Shown: positions 46,891 through 59,099 of the stretch, one piece after another | Position numbering within the stretch: the first letter of the stretch is position 1 | Layout: the number at the start of each line of letters is the position of its first letter | Assembly: GCA_030278955.1 (NCBI GenBank) | Contig: JAOANR010000014.1 | Span: forward strand, 16,184,068-16,248,067 | DNA: 64,000 nucleotides | DNA from: Hygrophila difformis | Taxonomy: Eukaryota; Streptophyta; Magnoliopsida; Lamiales; Acanthaceae | Direction of reading: 5' to 3' | Position numbers and translations under genes: made by a program | The notes under the pieces: model-generated | What the model saw: the letters and a program-made list of their open reading frames with translations, nothing else | The model's database searches: none | What the model was told of the DNA's origin: nothing

Positions 46891-49725
46891 TTATTGAGCA
46901 TAAGCCGGTTCTGTTGTCATTTGAGCTTCTTTTTCGGGATCGAACTGCCCAAGATACTCCTTCAATCTGTGTCCATTCACTACCAGCTCTCCTTTGTCAG
47001 TTCGGATCCTGACAGCTTCACTTTCAAACATGTGCACCACTTCGTATGGCCCTTCCCATCTGGATTTAAGCTTTCCGGGGAACAACTTCAACCTGGAATT
47101 AAATAACAAGACATTCTGGCCAACATAGAAGTGTTTAGACTTAATACGACGATCGTGTAACTTCTGGGTCCGCTCTTTATAAATCCTCGAGCTTTCATAA
47201 GCTTGCGCACGTATTTCCTCAATTTCATTGAGGTCCAACTTGCGCTTACTCTGAGCAACTCGTGAGTCAAAATTGAGCGTTCGTACGGCCCAGTAAGCCT
47301 TATGCTCTAGTTCTACGGGCAAATGACAGGCCTTTCCGAAGACGAGTCTGTATGGAGACATCCCAATGGGAGTCTTGAATGCAGTGCGGTATGCCCATAA
47401 AGCATCATTGAGCTTACGTGACCAATCTTTGCGAGTTGTCCCCACAGTGGCCTCGAGTATGTGTTTGATTTCGCGGTTTGAGACCTCGACTTGACCAATG
47501 GTTTGGGGATGGTAAGGCGTGCCGATCTTGTGGAGAATCCCATTTTTGCTCATAAGATTTGCAAATGCTTTATTAACAAAATGGGTTCCGCCATCTGATA
47601 TGATCACCCTGGGTACACCAAATCTGTTGAAAATGTTATTTTTCAAAAATTTGACGACCTGGTTGCCATCATTGGTTGGCAGTGCAACGGCCTCAACCCA
47701 CTTGGAAACGTAATCGACAGCTACCAAGATGTAATGGTTCCCATCAGATGTCGGGAATGGTCCCATGAAGTCAATACCCCATACATCGAAAATCTCGAGA
47801 GTGAGAATTCCTTGTTGAGGCATCTCATCCCTCTTGGAGATATTCCCTAGTCTTTGGCATCTGTCGCAAGCTTTAACAAACGCTTTGCAATCCTCGTAAA
47901 TGGTAGGCCAATAAAAACCGCACTCGAGCACCTTATGGGCTGTTCGAGTGGGGCCATGGTGACCTCCATATTCCGACTCATGGCATTTCTTAGCGATTTG
48001 ATAAGCCTCGTGCTCAGTTACACATCGTCTAATAATCGAATCTGCACAATGCTTGAAGAGATAAGGATCTTCCCAGAAGTAGTTAACTACATCTCGGTTG
48101 AACCTTGCTTTGTGGCCCCTGCTTTGAAATGGTGGAATTATTCCGCATGCTAAAAAGTTAGCAATATCGGAAAACCACGGACAAGCTTGATCATGAAGAT
48201 GCAAGGCAAACAGTTGCTCGTCCGGAAAATTCTCATTTACGGCTAGCTCATTTTTATCATTTTCTAGTCGAGACAAATGGTCAGCAGCACCATTATCTCT
48301 GCCTTTTCTATCTTTTATTATAATGTTGAATTCTTGCAACAAAAGTACCCACCTGATTAATCGAGGTTTGGCGTCTTGTTTGCTAAACAAGTATCTCAGT
48401 GCAGAGTGATCTGTGTACACTGTGGTTTTCGTACCAATAAGATATTGTCTGAATTTATCAAATGCAAAAACCACAGCATACATCTCCTTCTCCGTGGTGG
48501 TGTAGTTAATTTGGGCCTCATTCAAGGCATGACTTGCGTAATGAATTACACAATGCTTCCCTTCCTTATGTTGCCCAAGAACTGCACCCACGGCGAGATC
48601 ACTTGCATCACACATTACCTCGAAAGGCATTGACCAATCGGGTGGTTGCACTATTGGAGCAGAAATCAACATCTCTTTGAGCGTGTCAAAGGCTTGAACA
48701 CACGCTTCATTTATTACGAAAGGATTTTCTTTACAAAGCAAGTTAGTGAGCGGCTTGGCAATTTTAGAAAAGTCTTTAATGAATCTCCGGTAGAAACCGG
48801 CATGCCCTAAGAAACTCCTAACTGCTTTTATTGAATTAGGCAATGGTAGGTTTGAGATGACTGAGACCTTAGCCCTGTCGACTTCGATGCCTGCGCGCGA
48901 GATGCGGTGACCTAACACTATTCCTTCGGTGACCATGAAATGGCACTTCTCCCAGTTCAAAACTAGGTTGGTGTCCTCACATCTTTTCAAAATTTGTGCA
49001 AGATTAGTCAAACATTCATCAAAAGTATCTCCATACACAGAGAAGTCATCCATGAAAACTTCAATGCATTTTTCGATAAATTCTGAGAAAATTGACATCA
49101 TGCATCTTTGAAATGTGGCAGGCGCATTACAAAGTCCAAAAGGCATGCGCCTGTACGCAAAAGTTCCATATGGGCATGTGAAAGTGGTCTTGTCGTGATC
49201 CTCGCTAGCTATTACAATCTGATTATAGCCAGAGTACCCATCCAAAAAGCAATAGAACTCCCTTCCGGCCAACCGCTCCAGCATCTGATCAATGAATGGC
49301 AAGGGGAAATGGTCCTTCCTGGTAGCGGTATTGAGCTTCCGGTAGTCGATGCAAACTCTCCAGCCGGTCACTGGACGCGTCGCCACTTCTTCTCCTTGTT
49401 CATTAGTCGTTACACAGATCCCCCCACGTTTCGGTACGACCTGCACTGGGCTAACCCATTTGCTATCAGAGATAGGATAGATGATACCAGCATCTAAGAG
49501 CTTGATAACTTCTTTCCTTACCACTTCCTGCATATGGGGGTTCAGACGCCTTTGTGGTTGCCTTGAGGGCTTGTACTCCTCTTCCATTAAAATTCTTTGC
49601 ATGCAAACAGAGGGGCTTATTCCTTTTATATCATAAATGGTCCATCCGATTGCATGTACATATTTCTTTAGAATGTCTACCAGAGCTTTTTCTTGTTCTT
49701 GTGTCAGCTTGGCAGACACAATCAC
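46891..49725 (-). CDS. pol: TE-G pol: RT, RNase H, integrase (Athila-type Ty3/Gypsy)
   Basis: This 944-codon frame is uninterrupted. RT has [11 protein letters not shown] (about residue 122) and the catalytic FMDD (about 224-227). RNase H has [11 protein letters not shown] (about 368) and [11 protein letters not shown]. Integrase has the HHCC zinc region (about 578-620) and the catalytic core with Asp in [10 protein letters not shown] (about 650), Asp in SDGGTHF (about 708) and Glu in VEVSNRE (about 745). These enzymes copy element RNA into DNA and insert it. The first codon counted here is GTG and overlaps the gag stop. There is no true start: the frame stays open upstream to about 49855, where pol was probably joined to gag. 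All key residues seen are intact, so decay is recent. Confidence 0.92.
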   Translation of the reverse strand: MIVSAKLTQEQEKALVDILKKYVHAIGWTIYDIKGISPSVCMQRILMEEEYKPSRQPQRRLNPHMQEVVRKEVIKLLDAGIIYPISDSKWVSPVQVVPKRGGICVTTNEQGEEVATRPVTGWRVCIDYRKLNTATRKDHFPLPFIDQMLERLAGREFYCFLDGYSGYNQIVIASEDHDKTTFTCPYGTFAYRRMPFGLCNAPATFQRCMMSIFSEFIEKCIEVFMDDFSVYGDTFDECLTNLAQILKRCEDTNLVLNWEKCHFMVTEGIVLGHRISRAGIEVDRAKVSVISNLPLPNSIKAVRSFLGHAGFYRRFIKDFSKIAKPLTNLLCKENPFVINEACVQAFDTLKEMLISAPIVQPPDWSMPFEVMCDASDLAVGAVLGQHKEGKHCVIHYASHALNEAQINYTTTEKEMYAVVFAFDKFRQYLIGTKTTVYTDHSALRYLFSKQDAKPRLIRWVLLLQEFNIIIKDRKGRDNGAADHLSRLENDKNELAVNENFPDEQLFALHLHDQACPWFSDIANFLACGIIPPFQSRGHKARFNRDVVNYFWEDPYLFKHCADSIIRRCVTEHEAYQIAKKCHESEYGGHHGPTRTAHKVLECGFYWPTIYEDCKAFVKACDRCQRLGNISKRDEMPQQGILTLEIFDVWGIDFMGPFPTSDGNHYILVAVDYVSKWVEAVALPTNDGNQVVKFLKNNIFNRFGVPRVIISDGGTHFVNKAFANLMSKNGILHKIGTPYHPQTIGQVEVSNREIKHILEATVGTTRKDWSRKLNDALWAYRTAFKTPIGMSPYRLVFGKACHLPVELEHKAYWAVRTLNFDSRVAQSKRKLDLNEIEEIRAQAYESSRIYKERTQKLHDRRIKSKHFYVGQNVLLFNSRLKLFPGKLKSRWEGPYEVVHMFESEAVRIRTDKGELVVNGHRLKEYLGQFDPEKEAQMTTEPAYAQ

Positions 49726-52700
49726 CGGTAATCTTTTATGTTCAGCGAGAAAGACGTACTTAAGATGATCCGGAAGTATTTTAAGTTCAAGCTCTGGTGG
49801 GCATTCAATGGAAGGCAGTAATTTGCGAGAAATGGATGGGAGAGAGAGAGATCAGATTTACCTTCAGGATCCTGTGTCAGTACAGGATCCACTTTCTCCT
49901 CAGCGGTGCTTTCCTCTTCCTCCGGGATGAACTTAACCCCATCGAATTCTTCAAGGTCCTCAGAGAAAGGGTCCTCGAAGTGGACAGCGTTGCAGCTCCC
50001 TGGTTGCTCCGCACCTTCAGGCTTCAGTACCTGTTTTGAAACTTTGTTTGGCTCATCAGTCACAGAGTTTATGCTCTCATCCTCACTCCTACTTTCTATT
50101 ACATCAAATATGGAACAAGATCCCTCATTCGGAAACTTCTGCAGCTGTTCCATGTCAAAGGTGATTTCTTTGTCATCGACCCTCAATGTGACTCTTCCAG
50201 ATTTGGCGTCAATCAGTGCACCGCCAGTGGCCAGAAACGGGCGTCCCAGGATAAGTGGCATTTCAGAGTCCTCTTCGATGTCGAGGATGATGAAGTCAAC
50301 CGGGAAAAGAACTTGACCGGTTTTGACTACCACATCCTTGAGGATTCCTACGGGCTTTGTGATTGATCTGTCTGCAAGCTGCAACTTCATCTTGACTGGT
50401 TCAATCTCCCCGAGCCTTAGGCGAATTGCCATGGCTAAGGGCATCACATTGATGCTGGATCCTAGATCACATAACCCCATGCTCACTTTGGCCTTCCCAA
50501 TCTGTACTGGTAGCGTGCAACATCCAGGGTCTTCTTTCTTTTCGGGCAGTTTCTTCTGAACTATGGCACTGCATGTGCTGTTGAGAACAATCACCTCCTC
50601 CTGCTCTACCTGCCTTTTCCCTGAAATCAATTCTTTCAAGAACTTAGCATAGGTGGGCATTTCTGAAATCATTTCCACAAGAGGAATGGTTATCTCTACA
50701 GACCTTAACCGTTCTAGAAATTTCTTGAATTTAAGGTCATGTTCCTTATTTTTAAGACGTGCTGGGTATGGCACCCTTGGCATGTACTTATTATTGTTTG
50801 TTTTTGGTGGTAAAGAGAAGGAATTTGTACCTTCAACCCTACCCTTTTCAGCTCCCTTTGCAGCTTCAGCCTGCGGAATAGCTGTTTCTGATTTGTCCTC
50901 GACCAGTCCAATACCGTCTCCTCCTTCAATCCTTTCATTTTCTTTTTCACCCTCCACTGGATCCTTTTCCTCCTTGGCCGTCTCTTTTCCATGTCCAACA
51001 ATTCCTTTTAGAGTCTTGCCTCCCCGCAATGTGATTGCTTTACACTGCGGGTTAGCTTCAGTACTGCTTGGAAGTGTTCTTTTCCCCCTGTTCTGCAGTT
51101 CCTTGGCCAATTGGGTGACTTGCGTCTCCACATTCTTGATTGATGACTGCAGTTGTTGGTTTATATCCTTCTGGTTGGCTATAAACTCAGTCATCAAGTT
51201 CTCCAGACGAGATGGTGGCCTTTGGTTATATTGTTGATTTTGATCAGGTTGGGATTGGAAATTCTGGGAATTCTGGCCTTGGTTCTGATTAGGCCTCTGT
51301 TGGATTTGAGGTTGGAAATTCTGATTCTGATTTGGAAAGTTCTGCACTCTTTGCTGGACGAATCCTTGATTCTGAGGTCTGAAGCTTTGCTGTGGGTTTT
51401 GATTTGCGAACTGGTTGGGCTGGTTTGGCTGCAACAAATGCGCATTAAGTGCATTGTTGTTGGAATAGGAGAGATTGGGATGGCGATTTTGGTAGTTCCC
51501 GGCATAATTACAACTCTCGGTAGCTATCTGTTGGCATGTATCAGTTGGATGAGGTCCCTGACACAGTCCATAGACAACTCCCGATTGCTGTGTTTGAACT
51601 TGGTTTGATGAGGTTCCTGCCTGGGAAGCGTCTATTCCCTTCCCTTTATCCTGGCTCAGCTGTATCGCAGCTACCTGTTCTTGCAATTTTTCAAAATCTG
51701 TTTTCCCTTCACTTACAGCAAAGACTTTTCTAGGAGGATCCTCCTTCCTATCATCTGTTTTTAGGATGGATCTGTTGACAGACATTGTCTCAATCTTCTC
51801 CCAAGCTTGGTCCATAGGCAGGTGGAGTAAATGTCGTCCGCCAGCAGCGTCTAACATTGTTCTCCATGGATGGGTGAGTCCTCCGTAGAATTTCCTCAGT
51901 TGCTCCCATGGTGCGTACCCGTGTTGGGGGCATCGCCTGATGAGGCCCAAGAATCTTTCTTTCGCATCATATAATGACTCGTCTGGCTTCATTTTAAAAT
52001 CTCCAATCTTAGCTCGTCCTTCCTCAATCTTTGATTCTGGAAAATACTTCAGCAAAAAGCTCCTCACCAAGTCTGCCCAAGTGCTCCTCTGGTTGATAGG
52101 TAATGACTTATACCAGTCCCTGGCACCACCATATAAAGAAAATGGAAACAACATTAGCCTAATAGTATCAGGAGAGACTCCCTGATTTTTGATCGTGTCG
52201 CAGAGCTCCAGGAAGGTCTGGAGATGATCATGAGGGTCCTCATGATTTGCGCCGCAGAACTGATTGTTTTGCACCAAATTAATGAGTGCCGGTTTCAGCT
52301 CGAAATTTCTTGCAGGAAAGTGTGCTCTCCCAGGTCCATCCAGATAGGGCTCTACTATTGGTTGCATGAAGTCTGCCGCTGCTTGCTGCTGTTGTTGATT
52401 TCCTTGTTCAGCTTGGTTCTGGTACTGTTGGTGGTAATTGGGAAATTGCTGGAAGTTATGTGGATCTTGTGGGTTGTTCTGAAACTGAGCTGGATTGAAA
52501 GCTTGGTTTTGGTATTGTTGGTTTGGTATGTTTTGATTTTGGTGAAATTGGTTTAGGGGTGATGGCGGTTGTTGGTGGAATTGCTGGTATTGTTGCTGAT
52601 TGGGATTTGGTAGATTCTCCTCTTCGTTGGCACGATTAGGATGTTCTACCATTCCTCCGTCAGCTCCATTACCAGGGTTATTTGGTGGTTGGTCTATGGG

Positions 52701-52886
52701 TAAGATCGGGGGAATGTTCTGGTTATCTACCATGTCTGATAGATCGCTGCTCGATGTTTCAGGTGAAGTGCGGGTCCGACGCTCCTGCTCTTTCCGTCTT
52801 CTGGCTTCTGCCCTCAGTTGGCGAGCGGTCCTTTCTATTTCTAGATCGAACGGTAGCTCCGGCGATGTGTTCCTCCTCCGTTGCAT
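49722..52886 (-). CDS. gag: TE-G gag and aspartic protease (Athila-type)
   Basis: This 1054-codon frame starts at the ATG at 52884-52886, about 130 bases after the PBS. It has a basic N-terminus, an Asn/Gln/Pro-rich stretch, and a gag core with [20 protein letters not shown] (about 240) and [20 protein letters not shown]. Then come a zinc knuckle remnant, [14 protein letters not shown] (about 437), more Gln/Asn-rich sequence, and a protease with [12 protein letters not shown] (catalytic Asp about 804). Gag packages element RNA in virus-like particles and the protease processes the polyprotein. The knuckle's first Cys is Tyr (TAT for TGT). The last 40 or so codons are out of frame with pol, apparently after a CT dinucleotide gain near 49845. 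Confidence 0.9.
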   Translation of the reverse strand: MQRRRNTSPELPFDLEIERTARQLRAEARRRKEQERRTRTSPETSSSDLSDMVDNQNIPPILPIDQPPNNPGNGADGGMVEHPNRANEEENLPNPNQQQYQQFHQQPPSPLNQFHQNQNIPNQQYQNQAFNPAQFQNNPQDPHNFQQFPNYHQQYQNQAEQGNQQQQQAAADFMQPIVEPYLDGPGRAHFPARNFELKPALINLVQNNQFCGANHEDPHDHLQTFLELCDTIKNQGVSPDTIRLMLFPFSLYGGARDWYKSLPINQRSTWADLVRSFLLKYFPESKIEEGRAKIGDFKMKPDESLYDAKERFLGLIRRCPQHGYAPWEQLRKFYGGLTHPWRTMLDAAGGRHLLHLPMDQAWEKIETMSVNRSILKTDDRKEDPPRKVFAVSEGKTDFEKLQEQVAAIQLSQDKGKGIDASQAGTSSNQVQTQQSGVVYGLCQGPHPTDTCQQIATESCNYAGNYQNRHPNLSYSNNNALNAHLLQPNQPNQFANQNPQQSFRPQNQGFVQQRVQNFPNQNQNFQPQIQQRPNQNQGQNSQNFQSQPDQNQQYNQRPPSRLENLMTEFIANQKDINQQLQSSIKNVETQVTQLAKELQNRGKRTLPSSTEANPQCKAITLRGGKTLKGIVGHGKETAKEEKDPVEGEKENERIEGGDGIGLVEDKSETAIPQAEAAKGAEKGRVEGTNSFSLPPKTNNNKYMPRVPYPARLKNKEHDLKFKKFLERLRSVEITIPLVEMISEMPTYAKFLKELISGKRQVEQEEVIVLNSTCSAIVQKKLPEKKEDPGCCTLPVQIGKAKVSMGLCDLGSSINVMPLAMAIRLRLGEIEPVKMKLQLADRSITKPVGILKDVVVKTGQVLFPVDFIILDIEEDSEMPLILGRPFLATGGALIDAKSGRVTLRVDDKEITFDMEQLQKFPNEGSCSIFDVIESRSEDESINSVTDEPNKVSKQVLKPEGAEQPGSCNAVHFEDPFSEDLEEFDGVKFIPEEEESTAEEKVDPVLTQDPEGKSDLSLSHPFLANYCLPLNAHQSLNLKYFRIILSTSFSLNIKDYR

Positions 52887-53015
52887 AAGCAGTTGGTATC
52901 AAGATTTTGACAGTACCTGCACAATCCCCAAGTTAGTGATGGTTTGATAGTATATACAAAAATTATCTGTGAGTAAATCAGGAGCGTAATTCTCCTAGTA
53001 AACGGCGCTGCATCC

Positions 53016-53033
53016 TCCCCGGCAACGGCGCCA
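53016..53033 (-). other. PBS of TE-G (Athila/Tat type, tRNA-Asp-like)
   Basis: The element strand reads TGGCGCCGTTGCCGGGG directly after the LTR end at 53034. This PBS is characteristic of Athila/Tat-group elements and appears intact. About 130 bases of leader (52887-53015) separate it from gag. Confidence 0.93.
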
Positions 53034-55574
53034 TGAAACTTTTGACGAGTTTCATTAACACGAGTAATTTTCTGAAATCTCAAGTGTGGATTTATTAAAT
53101 GAAAAGAGTTATGATGTAGGGAAGGGGTTTAAGGATATGTTATAATTCCCGTTTTATTACTCATGTGGGGTGTTTTAATCTCAAACGGCGCTGTGGTCCT
53201 TCCCGCCATGAAACTTTTGACAAATATCACGGTGCAACCGGGATTGACCTTCAGTGTGTCACCCTGAAAGTCCCTGGTATCTGCGCCATGATACTTCTCA
53301 TAATTTCATGTCACGAAAGCACCTGCCATGAAGCTTTTGAACATCTTCCCACTGTATGAGTATTTTCCCAAAATGTTGTGTTTTTATTTACTCGTGTCAA
53401 GAAACTGTGCTCCCGAAAACGCACGGAGTCAAAAATTGCAGTAATTTATAGTAAGTACCGGATCATTCACTGGAGGATGTGCGATGGAAGCAGGGCCCAC
53501 GTCGTTTACTAAGATTTTCCACTCGGTTACTCGTTTCAAGTTTTGCAAGGTTTTCTAACAACTACTTGACATAAATTAAACCAGATCATGAAAGCAGTAA
53601 AAATTATTCTACAAAGCATGGTAAACTGGATCGAAGAAAGCAATTAATTCTATACTACGAAAGCAATATAAAATTATGCGACACTATCTAGAAAGCAGGT
53701 TTAAATATGACAGAAGGGACAGGGAGGAAATAATAAGGATTGGACAAGATTCAGATGAAACACAATTAAACTTCCATTTTTATACACAGATCTTAGCTTG
53801 GGATAATCCTCTAGTTAGCTAACTCTCATGCTTTCTACACCATGTTCCCTTTAACAGACAGGTACTTATGGTGAGAATTTACATGCTCTTATGACCTCAA
53901 TTTCTAAGATACCACAGACTCACAACTGCCCTCACATGGCCATGCTAAGGCGTATCATTCATATGTGGTGGATAAGCAACACCTAACATATCATTAGTTG
54001 ACATGCCAAGTATTCCTATCATTCCTCCATGTCACACCCAAAGTTTCAAATCATGCCCCAAACCATTCCATAACTCTCAAACCTTTTAAAGAAAGCTGTA
54101 AAGAAAGCATTTAAATCTATCACTCGGAAGCATTAAAAACGTCTCTTTCCGTTAGTATAAAAGAGCCCCTGGTCTTGGTGACCAGATGCAGATCAAGAAC
54201 CCCCGAGATATCAATAAGCCACAGGGCTTACAACATCTGGGTAGTTATGAGATACAAACTAAATGAAACGGATCCATAAATGAACCTATTCCGGATGTAC
54301 TCACTCAAGACTCAATTCTAGACTTTGGCAGAAGAAGATAGTAGTCGAAGGAATACTCGACCTTACCTTAGAAATTCACCAAGGCCTATATGTTGTTCCT
54401 CTAGTATTATTTATCACATCTCATCTACACCCAAGTGGATATTGACTTAATGCGATATCTAATATCAGATTTCCAACACACAACAATTTTGAGAAACCAA
54501 TTGATATCTGAAAATCATTCCCTAGACAGGTACTAAACTCTCAATTAAAACACAGATCCTTTCAGTCTAGATGAGACCTAATCGCTGACTCTGCTTCTAA
54601 GCTCTCAAAATCGACCCCCAGTAAAATGTGAATTAGTCATAACTGTTAAATTTATCCCTTACTCAGATCCGGATTTTATAAAGGAATTTTTGTTGGAAAT
54701 TTATTATGCAGCATCTGATTTAAATAAAGACTTCTGTGTCCAAGGGGAAGGATCCCCAAAATAGCAATAAGACCAGAACATCTACATAATAGTATCATGC
54801 ATACCAGTATATGAAAAGGAAAATAAAACACCCCAAAATATATGGTGGGTTAGACAGAATGCGATACACAAAGATGGATTAGCCTGAGATGAGAAGAAAT
54901 TGGCTAAAAGGGTGCCAGAGATAATTGAGGTTTTCCGGACTGCAAACATCTGTTGTCCGGTTCCCAATTTTCCTAGATGACTGATTTTAGACAAAAAGAA
55001 TTCCAAACAACGGTGACCGCCGTCATTTAGTTTTCTTTTGTCTGTGAGTGGAAGAAAAACCCACATATTTCTTGCTGTAATATGTCTTAACTGATGTTGG
55101 TCGACATCAGTTACTACTATTGCAACTTGAATTCAGGTTGAGAAATTAAGAAAAGGAAAATTGAAACTGTATCTGATTAGGAATTGGCTGAGTAACTAAT
55201 CGAAACTCTTGGTGAAGAGAACGCTCGCCGAAGCTTCCACCAACCACTAACCAGATCATGCAAAATAACAGATAATAATTGACACACAGAAGACAGGTTA
55301 GTCGATATCCTTATGAAGGGACCTTTCACCAACATTAATCTGTGGTGTTTCTCATTATCCGTTCATACACACAACGAAAAGGAAAACTTGAAAATAAGGA
55401 AAATGTTTTTGGTATTGTGCGGGTGTTAAGCACACAATAAGTGGACACTAATGGGTTGAAATGTGTAATGGACAGAAATCAGATGAATTGGGCCCAGGCC
55501 CAATACATCCATGCAACTTACACTAATCATGGAAGAAAAATATTTTTTTTTGGAATTTTCAAAATAAAAGGATA

Positions 55575-56050
55575 GTTCAATTCGAATTATTGGGGTAATT
55601 CGAATTGAGAATGCATGAAGGATGAAGTATTACTTTACCCAATTGATCATTGCTAGAAATTGGAGCATCATCTAATTCGAATTATTGACCAATTCGAATT
55701 AATTCGAATTGGACAACTCGAATTGGCGAAGTCCTTTTCTTGCTCAAATTGACTAAGGCATTTACCTCAAGGGGAAGATGAATTCGAATTGTCCAGCAAT
55801 TCGAATTAATTCGAATTGGACAATTCGAATTGGTAAGAGATGAAGAAATAAACCAAGGCATGAATGGGTGGTATGCAATACAATGTGGTTTCTCATGCCA
55901 ATTCGAATTGTGTGAACCAATTCGAATTAATTCGAATTAGAGAATTCGAATTGGTTGGAAACCACATGAAGAAATTTTTGGTTGTGCAATTCGAATTTCT
56001 TAGGCAATTCGAGATAATTCGAATTGCCTCAATTCGAATTACACATTTTC
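55575..56050. repeat. Palindrome array downstream of the TATA box, TE-G 5' LTR
   Basis: CAATTCGAATT + AATTCGAATTG dyads occur near 55689, 55797 and 55918, with half-units. This is the partner of 40562-41040. Confidence 0.9.
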
Positions 56051-56905
56051 GAACAATAACAATTTTTGTTCTCACAAGTATGGGTTAGGTGTACACTGTG
56101 CGGTTAATGATGGGTTTAGATTTACCAAATCTCTCATCTCACATCAATGTCACTTCACAGCCACCCTAGTGAGGTTTTCAAGAAATAAACAAACACATGT
56201 CCAGTGGGTATTGGCGAGATTCAAACCCTATTTCTACAAACAAAGGATTCAAAGATCAAAGAACCTAAAACATCTAGGTATCTAAGAACTACATGAATAA
56301 ACTAAGAACACTCAAGTTATCTAAGGCAGCATAAAATAAAAATCAAGGCAGGAAAATAAGGCATAAAGGTAAATTCGAACAAACCTAAAAACGTCTAAAA
56401 CCTAAGAACACTTATTTGAAGCTCTAAGGCACAAAATCAAGCCAAAAACCCACCAAACATGCATTTATTAGGTTTGAATGTCAACTAGGACATAATAAAT
56501 GTAACCTAGTTGAAACAAACAAACACTCTAAGCATTTATTTCTAAAGAAAGCATTAAAGAGTGCCAAAACACATGAATAACACCATTTCTGGAAATTTTT
56601 CTTGTATTGACACTTTGAAAGCAAAATAAAGAACCCAAAACCATCATTAGCTTGAAGGTAGGGTTTATTCTAACTAGAAAGCATGTAAAAATCTGGAAAT
56701 GGCTACTCTAAGGGTTACACAAACTGCTTCTACACTATACTAAGATCAAAGCATGTAAAAACTATACTACTTGCAAGAAAAAAATAAACTAAACTAAACT
56801 AAACTACCTACCTAACCCTTAAGGGGTGTGGAACCTCCTGCTGTTCTTGTCCCAGCTGCTTTTTGGTTAAATTCCTGATCTCCTTGCTCTGTTGTGAAAG
56901 GTCTG

Positions 56906-56913
56906 CTTTTATA
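56906..56913 (-). promoter_or_regulatory. Putative TATA box of the TE-G 5' LTR
   Basis: The minus strand reads TATAAAAG between the two palindrome blocks. The corresponding segment is deleted from the 3' LTR. Confidence 0.65.
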
Positions 56914-56989
56914 GACAAATTTTCGAAACCCTAGGCCCACCAATGTTGTGCTCATGCTCCACAGCTTTAATGAGTGAAGTTCGAATTAT

Positions 56990-57380
56990 CTCAATCAATT
57001 CGAATTAATTCGAATTGTGAGACCTCTTCCTTGAGCTGGAAATGTGGCCTTCAGTTATCAATTCGAATTGTTGTGAAGAATTCGAATTGGTCTTTTCTCG
57101 AATTGGATGAGGGTTTCTGCTTGGCCTCTTTGCATATGTTGGCAATTTGAATTGTTTGTGCCAGTTCGAATTAATTCGAATTGGACAATTCGAATTGCAT
57201 CTTCTTCTTGCCTTTGGGTTTCTTCTCTCTTCATTCCCTAATTCGAATTATTCAAGCCAATTCGAATTAGTTCTTCTGCATCCCTTCCCAACACTTAACA
57301 AATTTTTCTTCTTCTCCTCAGCAATTCGAATTACAAGAGCAATTCGAATTAATTCGAATTGCGTAATTCGAATTGGGCTT
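56990..57380. repeat. Palindrome block upstream of the TATA box, TE-G 5' LTR
   Basis: AATTCGAATTAATTCGAATT dyads occur near 56997, 57165 and 57341, with single CAATTCGAATT arms between. It is absent from the 3' LTR because of the 746-base deletion. Confidence 0.88.
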
Positions 57381-57714
57381 CAACACTTAGCCAAAATCCA
57401 GTTGTGGGATTTTCAATCTTTTCCCCATCTTTTTGGATTTTTGTGGGCTATATTATTCTTTTGCCCATCTTTTCATTCCTTTTTCTTTTCTTTTTCCTTT
57501 TTTCATGTTTTTGAATTTTTCTAACACAAATACAATTTAAAATTGCATATTTTGTGTCTTTTTATTACCGGCTCGATGTTTTTACAAACTAGCATTAATC
57601 TGTTAAATTCAACTGCTTTCTTATTACAATAAGATGGAAACACGATCAAAATGTCCGTCTCAGACACGGAAATGGATTGAAAATAATGGTCAATTTTGGC
57701 CATTATCATGTGTC

Positions 57715-58847
57715 TTGAAGAATAATTGTTAGAGTATTTGTATCCACTCATTTGGTCCTTATAGCCTAACAAAGAGGCTGTTAATTTGGGAGGCTATTAA
57801 TTTTGTCCATCATGTTGTCTATTAACATAATGGTTTGTCTATTATGAAGGCTATTAATCTTGGTGGGTTCAAGAGATAATTGATCACCTTTCTTTGCTAG
57901 CCATTCATCCAAGACACTTGTTAATCATGTTGATTTTTCATCTATTTGTTTAGGAAGAAAATTTCTTGCAATTGCTTTTAACATTATATTTGTGTAAGTA
58001 GTGTATCATGAAAATGATTGAAGTATTAGCTTGTCTACAAAAAATCATTATTCTTGCCATTATTTAGTGGCATGCATTTATACTCAATGAGTTGGATATG
58101 ATAATATAATATTTATTTATTTATTTCAAGCATTGTATTTATATTAATGTACTTTCAAAAAGATAATAATAATATACATGCATGGTTTTATTTTATTCAT
58201 AACAATACTCAAACCACAAAGTCTTCATGTCATTATCAAATAAAAATTATAATCTATGAATATATTTTCTTATATATAAAAGTTAATTCTCATAGATTCA
58301 CATAAAAACTCATACTTTTATTTTTATAAAAATTTATTCCATAATGAATATCAAAATACTTAAAATATTCACATACTATCCTCATAATAATTTTCAAGAC
58401 CAATGTGTATATATATAAAAACTTATATATATAATTTAAAAAATAGATTTAAAAAATATTCCATAAACTATATAATTCTATTACCCTTGATATTGAAATT
58501 CATATTTCTTTTGAAAAAGACAAATTTACATATATAATTTTACAAGTGTTGTTTTATAGAAAAAATCAATATACTAATTTTTATTTTTTTTGAGGAAAAT
58601 AGACTTTATTCATGAAAGTGTAGAACACGACCGACTACGCCAGAACAATACAACCATCACAAATTCCAGTAGGCCTGGGAACTGAATCAACAGACCAAGG
58701 AAGCAACTATCAAAATCTTACAAATTGAACAAAAACTGACATCACAAAAACTGACAATATACTAATTCTTTAAGCAAGTGTTTTAATATTTAATAAAAGT
58801 CTACTTAATGAATTAAAATTATTTCGGGTAATTTCTATGGTATTACA
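57715..58847 (-). mobile_element. TE-B 5' LTR, second part
   Basis: It resumes exactly where 37960 left off (CTTGAAGAATAATTG) and matches 29224-30163. It ends ATGGTATTACA, followed by the TE-B TSD TCGGG (58848-58852). It is enlarged by a 175-base retroposon (58580-58754) absent from the other LTR. Confidence 0.94.
58580..58754 (-). mobile_element. Short retroposon (LINE 3' end or SINE-like), 13-base TSD
   Basis: A 13-base direct repeat CAATATACTAATT flanks it (58567-58579 and 58755-58767), and the other TE-B LTR has the site only once. On the minus strand the insert ends TGAATAAAGTC...CCTC followed by an A-rich tail, as in LINE 3' ends copied by target-primed reverse transcription. No tRNA-like A/B boxes are evident, so a 5'-truncated LINE is slightly preferred. 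Confidence 0.85.
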
Positions 58848-58972
58848 TCGGGCCTTAGTCACACTGATTTAGGTGCGCCATATAGCTGCAACGTAGGCAT
58901 TGACTGTGTTTGACCTACACATATGTACACATGTAGAAACTTGATTACCATCATACCATTTTCACCTAACAT

Positions 58973-58978
58973 TTTATT
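58973..58978 (-). terminator. Possible poly(A) signal of the defensin gene
   Basis: The minus strand reads AATAAA about 120 bases after the defensin stop codon. It lies about 125 bases from the TE-B LTR end. Confidence 0.5.
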
Positions 58979-59099
58979 AATTATCACAACCTTGAAGTCC
59001 AACAAAACCAGAACGAACATACCATTCCTCCCTCATGTCTCAACAACAAACTAAAAATCACAACTTGAACCATAGTCTTAACGATACGAAACCCTCATA

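Larger units (their letters stand above)
53034..57709 (-). mobile_element. TE-G 5' LTR (Athila-type), 4.7 kb
   Basis: The ends are TGAAACTTTTGACG and GGCCATTATCA. TGTGT at 57710-57714 matches TGTGT at 37956-37960 and proves a single insertion of 37961-57709 into the TE-B LTR; the uninterrupted site is seen near 29218-29230. It contains a TATA box (56906-56913), a palindrome block on each side of it (55575-56050 and 56990-57380) and the junction fossils near 53210, 53285 and 53335. Confidence 0.95.

Noticed and set aside
49722..49725. Programmed translational coupling (stop/start overlap) between gag and pol
   Set aside because: The overlapping codon is GTG, and the pol frame is open further upstream to a dinucleotide run, so a frameshift lesion is simpler.
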